Assembly: GCA_949299435.1 (NCBI GenBank)
Contig: CASGAK010000087.1
Location: 1-7,688, forward strand
DNA from: an uncultured bacterium
GTDB lineage: Bacteria > Cyanobacteriota > Vampirovibrionia > Gastranaerophilales > Gastranaerophilaceae
Length of the DNA: 7,688 nucleotides
Direction of reading: 5' to 3'
Shown piece after piece: positions 1 through 5,134 of the stretch. Both the position numbers and the translations under genes were made by a program. Every line of letters begins with the position of its first letter. The stretch's first letter is position 1. The notes below the pieces were generated by a model. That model was not told the DNA's origin. It searched no databases and saw nothing but the letters and a program-made list of their open reading frames with translations.

Positions 1-47
1 GTATTACGGCCGATTCTACCAAATCCGTTAATTGCTACATTTACCAT
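1..47 (-). CDS. gap: Glyceraldehyde-3-phosphate dehydrogenase, N-terminal fragment cut by the window edge
   Basis: The reverse strand from 47 reads MVNVAINGFGRIGRN and then leaves the window. This is the hallmark start of GAPDH: a short beta strand followed by the NAD-binding GFGRIGRN glycine-rich loop of the Rossmann fold. GAPDH oxidises glyceraldehyde 3-phosphate to 1,3-bisphosphoglycerate in cytosolic glycolysis or gluconeogenesis. The start is supported by a GGAG ribosome binding site at 57-60, nine bases upstream of the ATG, and by a good promoter at 90-118. Only 15 residues are visible, so NAD versus NADP preference and the catalytic Cys/His pair cannot be checked. Confidence 0.92.
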   Translation of the reverse strand, partial: MVNVAINGFGRIGRN

Positions 48-89
48 AAGTTTTTACTCCTTCTTATTTTGTAAATCTATAACATGTCC

Positions 90-118
90 TTTATACCACC
101 AACAAAAAAACTAATCAA
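90..118 (-). promoter_or_regulatory. Sigma-70 type promoter of gap
   Basis: On the reverse strand a -35 TTGATT (113-118), a 17-base spacer and a -10 TATAAA (90-95) face the gap start. The expected transcription start near 83 gives a leader of about 36 bases that contains the GGAG ribosome binding site. A promoter here means gap need not depend on transcription from the pilin gene upstream. Confidence 0.6.
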
Positions 119-151
119 TAGGTTTAGCCCGTTCGAAATATTAAGAAATAG

Positions 152-853
152 TTAATTTTTACAAGAACTTTTTCCACTCCAGCTTAAATCTCTACAATGC
201 AAATAATCCATATTTCCGTTTATAAGTACCCATGATGAACAAGTAAATTCATTTGTATAGCATTTTACTTCTCCTTTAGTATCATCGTAATATGTTACAG
301 ATTTATCGCCAAAACCTATTTGGAACACATCATAACCTAACATGTTCGGTTTTTTAAGCCCATTAACATCTATATAAGCAAATGACGGAGTCATACCAAT
401 CGCTATACCGTCATTTAAAACAAAAAATCTCCGAGAATAACCTTGAGCAGATATTAAATTCCAAGTTTTTGATCTAAAAGGAGATGTAAGCTCTTTTGGA
501 AAACATTTATCACCATCATACAGTCCACAATCCTTGGCTACATTTAAATATTTTTTCATTTCATTAAAAAAAATATCAGAATTATAATTCCCATTTTCAT
601 CATAGACCCCAGTTCCTTCTTCTGGAGGTAGCGGAACGTAACTAGGTTCTTTATATCCTAATTCTTTGTTACCGCCATTTTGAAATAAGAATAGTCTATA
701 TGCATTATCTAATACCGATACAGCTTTCTTTAAAGCAGTAACGTACTGTCTTTCTCTGTACTTTTGGACTAACGACGGTAATGTCATAGCTGCGACAATC
801 CCTATTATTCCTAAGGTTATCAACACCTCCGCCATTGTAAATGCCTTTTTCAT
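152..853 (-). CDS. Type IV pilin-like / pseudopilin protein with six cysteines
   Basis: This 233-residue protein opens with a class III (prepilin) signal: a short basic leader MKKA, the mature start FTMAE, and a hydrophobic helix to about residue 25. The Glu at mature position 5, needed for N-methylation and assembly, is present. The residue before the predicted cleavage site is Ala, not the usual Gly. Residues 162-175 (DVNG..KPN..GYD) match the pseudopilin-like loop DxNG..PN..G.D. Cysteines at 109, 117, 198, 205, 220 and 231 could form three disulfides in an exported globular domain. The start has a strong AGGAGG ribosome binding site. It is probably a minor pilin or pseudopilin placed in the inner membrane by prepilin peptidase processing. 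No assembly ATPase, platform protein or peptidase is nearby, so its machinery must be elsewhere. The specific role is unknown. Confidence 0.8.
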   Translation of the reverse strand: MKKAFTMAEVLITLGIIGIVAAMTLPSLVQKYRERQYVTALKKAVSVLDNAYRLFLFQNGGNKELGYKEPSYVPLPPEEGTGVYDENGNYNSDIFFNEMKKYLNVAKDCGLYDGDKCFPKELTSPFRSKTWNLISAQGYSRRFFVLNDGIAIGMTPSFAYIDVNGLKKPNMLGYDVFQIGFGDKSVTYYDDTKGEVKCYTNEFTCSSWVLINGNMDYLHCRDLSWSGKSSCKN

Positions 854-888
854 GCCAGCCTCCTATCAAAAATATTAAACGTTATTAC

Positions 889-915
889 AATATTATTAAA
901 TACATGAATAATATT
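889..915. repeat. 9-bp perfect inverted repeat in the divergent spacer
   Basis: AATATTATT (889-897) and AATAATATT (907-915) are perfect inverted arms separated by nine bases. The repeat lies 36 bases upstream of the pilin-like gene and 58 bases upstream of the regulator start at 973. Dyad symmetry between divergent genes next to a Cro/C1-type regulator fits an operator. The arms are pure A/T in AT-rich DNA, so chance is a real alternative. Confidence 0.35.
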
Positions 916-925
916 ATTAGTCAAG

Positions 926-959
926 TAATTAATGCAATTGCTAAATTGTTAATTAATGC
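926..959. repeat. Pair of 10-bp direct repeats 24 bases apart
   Basis: TAATTAATGC occurs at 926-935 and again at 950-959, a 24-base period, just before the regulator start at 973. A spacing of about two helical turns would put both copies on nearly the same face of the DNA, as for tandem regulator sites. If translation instead starts at the in-frame ATG at 904, the repeat would be coding and give a rough eight-residue duplication (VINAIAKL / LINAKLAS). The sequence alone does not decide between these readings. Confidence 0.35.
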
Positions 960-972
960 TAAACTTGCTAGC

Positions 973-1176
973 ATGATTAAAAATAAATTATCTGAAATGA
1001 TGGGGATAAGACGAATGAATATGGCAGAGACGGCAAGGATAGCCGGACTAAGTCATGTAGCAGTATTTAAAATTTACCATAACAAAACGAAGACTATAGA
1101 ACTTGAAACTATAAACAAACTGTGCTATGCTCTCAATTGTAGAATTCAGGATATATTTGAATATATCCCTGACTAG
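973..1176 (+). CDS. Small Cro/C1-type helix-turn-helix regulator
   Basis: The 67-residue product is almost entirely one HTH domain of the HTH_26/XRE kind. MIKNKLSEMMG is the first helix, MNMAETARIAGLSHVAVFKIY (15-35) holds the HTH proper, and IELETINKLCYALNCRIQDIFEYIPD is the typical closing part, where such proteins usually end in an LFEY-P sequence. The start at 973 was chosen because it matches the usual N-terminus of this family. In-frame ATGs at 904 and 841 extend the frame, but 841 overlaps the pilin-like gene. Neither 973 nor 904 has a clear ribosome binding site. It is likely a transcription repressor. It lies 12 bases ahead of a small membrane-protein gene and probably controls its own operon and perhaps the divergent pilin-like gene. 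Confidence 0.8.
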   Translation: MIKNKLSEMMGIRRMNMAETARIAGLSHVAVFKIYHNKTKTIELETINKLCYALNCRIQDIFEYIPD

Positions 1177-1188
1177 ATTAGGGCGAAT

Positions 1189-1515
1189 ATGAAAATACAA
1201 CAAATTAGCAGATATAATTTTACAAGTAACGCACAAACAAAAAGCTGGCTTGATAGGATTCACGAAAATACCAAAAACAAATCTGATATGACAGATGCAA
1301 TAGTAGTTCCGAGAACTATTTTCAAAGGATACTTAGGGATAATGGCAGGCACAACACTCATTACCCTCGGCGGGCTTGTAAACAGGGCAAACTACCCAAA
1401 ATTATTCAAAGGCACAATGGCTGCAGGACTTTTGACATCACTATATGGCACTTGGGCATTTGTAAGACCGTTTATCATAAAAGATGCAAAAGGCGTTGAA
1501 AAATTTAAAAATTAA
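1189..1515 (+). CDS. Small membrane protein with two predicted transmembrane helices, unknown function
   Basis: This 108-residue protein has a polar N-terminal segment (1-40) rich in Ser, Thr, Asn and Lys. Two hydrophobic helices follow at about 44-64 (IFKGYLGIMAGTTLITLGGLV) and 75-92 (GTMAAGLLTSLYGTWAF), joined by a short basic loop (NRANYPKLFK). A short charged tail ends in KDAKGVEKFKN. Both ends are therefore probably on the cytoplasmic side. I do not recognise a named family. A weak AGGGCG ribosome binding site precedes the start. It sits 12 bases after the regulator gene and 9 bases before the next gene, so the three are probably one transcript. A toxin-like or membrane-stress role is possible from the layout but nothing in the protein shows it. 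Confidence 0.72.
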   Translation: MKIQQISRYNFTSNAQTKSWLDRIHENTKNKSDMTDAIVVPRTIFKGYLGIMAGTTLITLGGLVNRANYPKLFKGTMAAGLLTSLYGTWAFVRPFIIKDAKGVEKFKN

Positions 1516-1524
1516 GAAGGACAA

Positions 1525-1758
1525 ATGAAACTAGATGAATATTTAGCTGAAGTAGCAGCTCTTGAAATTCAAAAACTACCCTCTAAGACTCAGTTTAAAC
1601 TTAGAGATTTATTCAGCAGCAATGCCTGGGACATTGTTCCTTTAGAAATAAGACAACAGGCAGGGTTAAGATTTTTTGAAAAAATATCAAAACAAAAGCC
1701 ACAACAAGTTAAAGATGTTAAATATGATGTTGATGCTACTTTGTATGAAAAACTTTAA
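1525..1758 (+). CDS. DUF1413-like small protein
   Basis: The 77-residue protein carries the pattern TQFKLRDLFSSNAWDIVPLEIRQQAGLRFFEKI (about 22-54). This resembles the DUF1413 core: a hydrophobic strand, LFxxxxW, a short turn, then a helix with Gxx FF/V. The family is small, uncharacterised, and sometimes found beside regulators and mobile-element genes. An N-terminal acidic helix (MKLDEYLAEVAALEIQKL) and a charged tail flank the core. A good ribosome binding site (AGAAGGA) overlaps the stop of the preceding gene, so translation is probably coupled. It is the last gene of the set, and its stop lies four bases from the convergent radA stop. The family call is from memory of the motif. Confidence 0.68.
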   Translation: MKLDEYLAEVAALEIQKLPSKTQFKLRDLFSSNAWDIVPLEIRQQAGLRFFEKISKQKPQQVKDVKYDVDATLYEKL

Positions 1759-1762
1759 ACAC

Positions 1763-3136
1763 CTACTGTGGTGAAACGCAGGCTGCTATTGCATCAATTA
1801 AACGTTTTACTTTCACAATCTCTATTTTATCAAAATTTTCATTCACATCGTTAGAATAAGGAATAATTGCTTTTTTAAAACCTGTTGCGATTGCTTCATT
1901 TAATCGTTTCTCAATATTATTTACGGGGTGAATTTCACCTGAAAGTCCGATTTCTCCAATAATTACAGTTTGACTGTCCACGACTACATCTCTTGCACAG
2001 GTCGCAATTGCAATTGCAATTCCTAAATCAGCACTTGGCTCATCGACTTCAATTCCGCCCATTACGTTTACATACACATCTTGTTTGGAAAGATTCAGTC
2101 CTACACGCTTTTCGAGCACTGCCAAAATTTGATGTAATCTGCTTAAATCAACTCCGTTTGTAACTCGTCTTGGAGCTGCGTAGGGAGTTGTACCCACAAG
2201 GGCTTGGATTTCTACCAAAAGCGGGCGGGTACCTTCATTTGTTACAATTATTGCACTACCTGGTGCTGCACCTTGTGAGCGTTCATTCAAAAAGAGTTCG
2301 TTGGGATTTTTAACTTCTTTTAAACCTTTTGAATGCATTTCAAAAATTCCGACTTCTGAAGTGTTACCGAAACGATTTTTCATTGAACGAAGTATTCTAT
2401 AGGATTTGTATTTATCACCTTCAAAATATATTACTGTATCTACCATGTGCTCTAACACTTTTGGTCCTGCAATACTGCCATCTTTAGTTACATGTCCGAT
2501 TACAATTGTCGTGATGTTTTTACTTTTAGCGATATGCATTAGGATATTGCAGCATTCTCTTATTTGTGAAACGCTTCCTGCTGTGCTTGCAACATTATTT
2601 GAATAAATCGCCTGGATACTGTCTATCACAACAAAATCCGGAGAAATTTCTTCTATTTGTGTTTTTATATTTTCCATATTAGTCTGCGGATAAATATATA
2701 AATTATCTGAATTTATACAAAGTCTGTCAGCTCTGAGTTTAAGTTGATTTGCACTTTCTTCGGCTGAGATGTATAAAACTTTTTTACAACTTTTACATAA
2801 TTCACCACAGGTTTGGAGGGTAATTGTGGATTTTCCGATGCCTGGATCACCTGCAAGCAGCACTAACGAGCCTTGTACAAACCCGCCACCAAGAATTCGG
2901 TCAAATTCTGAAATATTTGTACTTACTCTTACACCTTCATCAACTTCTATTTCTTTTAGAAGTTTAGGCTTTTCTGTATTAATAAACTCATTAGCAGCAG
3001 AATTAGGCATTTTTTCGCTATATTGAATTTCCTCTACTAAAGTCCCCCAACTTCCGCATTCAGGACATTTGCCTAAATATCCGGCTGTTTCATACCCGCA
3101 TTCTGTGCATATCCATTTCGATTTTAATTTTGCCAT
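1763..3136 (-). CDS. radA: DNA repair protein RadA (Sms)
   Basis: The 457-residue length and domain order are those of a full RadA. A four-cysteine zinc finger (C10, C13, C24, C27) comes first, then a RecA-like ATPase with Walker A GDPGIGKS at 96-103 and Walker B FVVIDS at 168-173. The RadA signature KNRFG is at 253-257, and a Lon-protease-like C-terminal domain runs from about 285 to 457. RadA is a DnaB-type helicase-like motor that drives branch migration of recombination intermediates and works with RecA in repair and transformation. MAK at the start matches the family's usual N-terminus. No ribosome binding site precedes it, and a near-consensus promoter sits so close that the mRNA is predicted to be leaderless. 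No terminator is visible at its 3' end, which faces the plus-strand genes. Confidence 0.97.
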   Translation of the reverse strand: MAKLKSKWICTECGYETAGYLGKCPECGSWGTLVEEIQYSEKMPNSAANEFINTEKPKLLKEIEVDEGVRVSTNISEFDRILGGGFVQGSLVLLAGDPGIGKSTITLQTCGELCKSCKKVLYISAEESANQLKLRADRLCINSDNLYIYPQTNMENIKTQIEEISPDFVVIDSIQAIYSNNVASTAGSVSQIRECCNILMHIAKSKNITTIVIGHVTKDGSIAGPKVLEHMVDTVIYFEGDKYKSYRILRSMKNRFGNTSEVGIFEMHSKGLKEVKNPNELFLNERSQGAAPGSAIIVTNEGTRPLLVEIQALVGTTPYAAPRRVTNGVDLSRLHQILAVLEKRVGLNLSKQDVYVNVMGGIEVDEPSADLGIAIAIATCARDVVVDSQTVIIGEIGLSGEIHPVNNIEKRLNEAIATGFKKAIIPYSNDVNENFDKIEIVKVKRLIDAIAACVSPQ

Positions 3137-3142
3137 ATGCTG

Positions 3143-3171
3143 ATTATATAATTTTGAAAACGTATAGTCAA
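3143..3171 (-). promoter_or_regulatory. Strong sigma-70 promoter of radA predicting a leaderless mRNA
   Basis: On the reverse strand, -35 TTGACT (3166-3171), a 17-base spacer and a perfect -10 TATAAT (3143-3148) precede the radA ATG at 3136. Only six bases (CAGCAT) separate the -10 box from the ATG, so the normal transcription start is the A of the start codon. No Shine-Dalgarno sequence is present, which agrees with this. The -35 box begins two bases downstream of the U-tract of the upstream operon's terminator. Confidence 0.8.
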
Positions 3172-3172
3172 T

Positions 3173-3209
3173 AAAAAAAGATGCATTAAATATTTAATGC
3201 ATCTTTTTT
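3173..3209. terminator. Rho-independent terminator, symmetric and potentially bidirectional
   Basis: A perfect 24-base palindrome (3180-3203, arms of 12, with arm GATGCATTAAAT) is flanked by seven A's on the left and six T's on the right. On the reverse strand this gives a hairpin followed by seven U's, 25 bases after the serpin-like gene's stop. It ends the repressor/122-residue/serpin-like operon and insulates it from the radA promoter, which starts immediately after. The stem is AT-rich but perfect. It would also terminate plus-strand transcripts. Confidence 0.85.
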
Positions 3210-3227
3210 ATTTAAATCGAATTTTAT

Positions 3228-4331
3228 CTATTTTTTAGATTCATCTTGCTTAGACTTTTCTTCTGGTTGGTCTGTTTTTCCTGTTTTGTTAATCAAATTC
3301 AAATCATATACTCGCAAAGCAAAATAAGGCAGCTTTTTATCATATTCCTGCAAGAATAATACAAAAGTATCATCAAAATAGAATTTTCTAGGAGGCTGTT
3401 GAGATGCTGTATCAGGAAGTGCAGAACAAGTCGTCGCTATTGCTGCTTCACTTTTAAGTTGTACACCCTCGTTATTCATTTTAAACTCTACTGTCTGAAT
3501 AGCATCTGAAAGTTCAATATTGGTACCTTTTATTTGTTTATTCATCAATTCAGGATATGTCTGCATTCTGTATAAATTTATATCAGGTACTCTTAATTCA
3601 TCTTGAGCCATAAATTCATGCCAGCCTAAATATCCCGATTTTTTAATCATCATATCACTGTACAATTTATCAAAAGTTTTATTATCATCGGTTCTGTATA
3701 AATATACAATATCTTTAGTGTTTGTTTTAATTGAAACAGCAAAATCATCTTTTGAATCATAGAATAACACATTTACCATATCATCAAGCATTTTATCAGA
3801 ATTTTCATCAATTCCGAAATAGTCTACCTTACCTCGGAATTTTGAAAATCTTGCAGGTTTCAATTTATCAAAAGCTGTTATAAATTTGAAATCTTTTTTA
3901 AGCATTGCATATACCAAATACTTATCAGGCATAGGATTCCAATCGATTGAATCCAAAATATCACTCGTTTCATTGAATTTTTCCATAAGTTCTGTCTCAA
4001 TTTTCTCTTTCAGCTCAGGTGATATAAGTCCGTAAGTTTTATAATAAGTATTTGCACTAAGCATATCTGCTTTAAAACGTTGCTTGTTTAATTCTTTGAC
4101 GAGCGGATTCTTTTCATCATCAACAAATTTAACAGGACCTTTTACTATGTTATTTTGGAATTCATTCCAAACAATTTGGAAAGTACCTACCCAAGCTCTG
4201 TTTTGTTGTTCAGTTTGGCTTTTCAGCGTAGGCACAAGTACAAAATCAGAATTTTCATTTTTTTTACCGAATGCATATGCTGATGTAGCACACATTGCAA
4301 GGATTGCTACTAAAGCTAGAATTTTTTTCAT
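3228..4331 (-). CDS. Secreted serpin-like protein, divergent
   Basis: The 367-residue protein has a clear Sec signal peptide (1-20, cut after AYA). I recognise no full-length match, but several segments in serpin order resemble serpin strands. SANTYYKTYGLISPELKEKI (92-111) resembles the 'ANalfvqkg.kl...f' segment. KYLVYAMLKKDFKFITAFDK (137-156) resembles 'lvNAiyFKg.W...F'. ELRVPDINLYRM (245-256) resembles the 'vPkfkie' strand. VEFKMNNEG...SEAAIATT (281-301) resembles the reactive-loop hinge 'vnEeGteAAAAT', and FYFDDTFVLFLQEY...YFALRV (317-341) resembles the 'F.adrPFlFfI...ilFmGrV' end. The helix F region seems missing and the loop has extra residues. If it is a serpin it would inhibit, or mimic inhibition of, a protease outside the cytoplasm. 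The tail (348-367) is charged and probably disordered. A strong AAAGGAGAG ribosome binding site precedes it, 10 bases after the upstream gene. Confidence 0.55.
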   Translation of the reverse strand: MKKILALVAILAMCATSAYAFGKKNENSDFVLVPTLKSQTEQQNRAWVGTFQIVWNEFQNNIVKGPVKFVDDEKNPLVKELNKQRFKADMLSANTYYKTYGLISPELKEKIETELMEKFNETSDILDSIDWNPMPDKYLVYAMLKKDFKFITAFDKLKPARFSKFRGKVDYFGIDENSDKMLDDMVNVLFYDSKDDFAVSIKTNTKDIVYLYRTDDNKTFDKLYSDMMIKKSGYLGWHEFMAQDELRVPDINLYRMQTYPELMNKQIKGTNIELSDAIQTVEFKMNNEGVQLKSEAAIATTCSALPDTASQQPPRKFYFDDTFVLFLQEYDKKLPYFALRVYDLNLINKTGKTDQPEEKSKQDESKK

Positions 4332-4341
4332 AATCTCTCCT

Positions 4342-4710
4342 TTATTCTATATTCAAATATCGCAAAAAACTCTTTATATTCCCGACAGCATTTTTAGCAT
4401 GTGGAATATTAGGCTCTTTGTAATACTTTTTATAATTTTTAATTATATTATCAGGCAAATTATCTCCGGATTCAAGTATTTGAGAAATCATCTCCAAATA
4501 TTCATCTTGTACTTCTTTGTAGGCTAAATCTCTTTTTCTTAAATCCTCATCAGCTTCCAAATGCACTAATGCATGAAAAGCAGCCTGAACACTAGCATCA
4601 TTAGTATCAGGAGGAAATTTCAAAAGAGCTTCGCGTACAGGAATATATCCTATAAGAGCTTTTCTTACAAGCTCAGCTGCAAGAAGTCTTTCTTCAAAAT
4701 TACAATCCAT
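4342..4710 (-). CDS. Conserved-looking helical protein of unknown function
   Basis: This 122-residue soluble protein has no signal peptide or membrane segment and looks almost wholly alpha-helical. The N-terminal half (6-50) alternates hydrophobic and charged residues, with a PVREALLKFPPD turn at 24-35. The middle (50-80) is strongly acidic and basic (HLEADEDLRKRD, YKEVQDEYLEM), as in an amphipathic helix pair. The C-terminal part is basic and Tyr-rich (NYKKYYKEP). Its start overlaps the stop of the upstream repressor gene by one base (TAATG), a classic sign of translational coupling, and no separate ribosome binding site is needed. It may act with the repressor as a partner or sensor, but that is inferred only from position. 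I know no family for it. Confidence 0.75.
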   Translation of the reverse strand: MDCNFEERLLAAELVRKALIGYIPVREALLKFPPDTNDASVQAAFHALVHLEADEDLRKRDLAYKEVQDEYLEMISQILESGDNLPDNIIKNYKKYYKEPNIPHAKNAVGNIKSFLRYLNIE

Positions 4711-5051
4711 TATACCAAAAGCTCACTGCATTCTTTTTCAATAAATCTCACCATATGAGTATAATCTTTATCGAAAAACTGCTCAGCTACAGTATTTAAC
4801 GCTTCTATTGCCATTTCTTTTTTATTCATAGCTGCACGATAGAAGAATTTTTTACCAACCTTATATCTTACAAGAATAGTTTTTAGTGTAAGACGGTCCA
4901 TAACTGTCTTTATTGTTGTATAGGCACGCTCTATACCGTTTGCACTCAAATAATCCACTACATCTTGTATTGAAATATCACGTTCTTCACATTCAGCGGT
5001 AAGGGTCCAAATTGTATTCAGAATATCAATTTCCAGTTTGCCGCAAGCCAT
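4710..5051 (-). CDS. BlaI/MecI/CopY-family transcriptional repressor
   Basis: The 113-residue protein has the family's winged helix: LEIDILNTIWTL (6-17), ISIQDVVDYLSANG (26-39), the recognition helix AYTTIKTVMDRL (43-54, usually AYTTVxTxLxRL) and the wing ILVRYKVGKKFFYRAA (59-74). A short C-terminal helical part (77-113) serves for dimerisation. Known members repress beta-lactamase, mecA or copper genes and are inactivated by proteolysis through BlaR1/MecR1 or by metal. The start at 5051 was chosen over the upstream in-frame ATG at 5105 because GAGGA lies four bases before it and the predicted promoter -10 box lies inside the longer version. The C-terminal part is a little shorter than in BlaI (about 126 residues). 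No BlaR1-type sensor is in the window. It heads the operon with the 122-residue and serpin-like genes, and probably represses it. Confidence 0.85.
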   Translation of the reverse strand: MACGKLEIDILNTIWTLTAECEERDISIQDVVDYLSANGIERAYTTIKTVMDRLTLKTILVRYKVGKKFFYRAAMNKKEMAIEALNTVAEQFFDKDYTHMVRFIEKECSELLV

Positions 5052-5090
5052 ATTATCCTCACATTTCTTATATACTATTGAATTACTAAC

Positions 5091-5118
5091 ATTGTAACAT
5101 AACATTTTTATTTTTCAA
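5091..5118 (-). promoter_or_regulatory. Promoter of the BlaI-type repressor operon
   Basis: On the reverse strand, -35 TTGAAA (5113-5118), a 16-base spacer and -10 TACAAT (5091-5096) give a start near 5084 and a leader of about 33 bases with the GAGGA ribosome binding site. The stretch TTACAATGTTAGTAA across the -10 box has small inverted arms (TTAC/GTAA) and matches 8 of 10 bases of the BlaI-like pattern TACAnnTGTA. It is therefore a candidate autoregulatory operator, weakly supported. Confidence 0.55.
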
Positions 5119-5132
5119 GCAAGTTGAAAAAT
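5110..5132. repeat. Perfect 9-bp hairpin between the exported-protein gene and the repressor promoter
   Basis: ATTTTTCAA (5110-5118) and TTGAAAAAT (5124-5132) form a perfect stem with a 5-base loop, two bases after the stop of the 5135-6289 gene. A U-run follows only in the plus direction. On the reverse strand the hairpin is followed by A's, so it is a poor classical terminator for the gene it follows. The -35 box of the repressor promoter lies exactly in one arm. Confidence 0.6.
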
Positions 5133-5134
5133 TT

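Noticed and set aside
841..1176. Longer version of the Cro/C1 regulator from 841
   Set aside because: It would overlap the 5' end of the pilin-like gene by 13 bases and add 44 residues absent from this compact family; 904 remains a weaker alternative.
2004..2021. Three tandem GCAATT hexamers
   Set aside because: They lie inside radA and encode an alternating Ala-Ile run that is normal in this hydrophobic helix of the Lon-like domain; not a separate repeat element.
2406..3026. Two plus-strand open frames inside radA
   Set aside because: They are shadows of the strongly conserved radA coding sequence and have no family resemblance.
4084..4527. Plus-strand open frame of 147 codons
   Set aside because: It is antisense to two well-supported minus-strand genes, its product is an implausible Phe/Ile-rich sequence, and it crosses their junction.
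4710..5105. Longer version of the BlaI-type repressor starting at 5105
   Set aside because: The extra 18 residues do not look like the family, and they cover the best -10 box. The ATG at 5051 has a GAGGA ribosome binding site and the family-like N-terminus.
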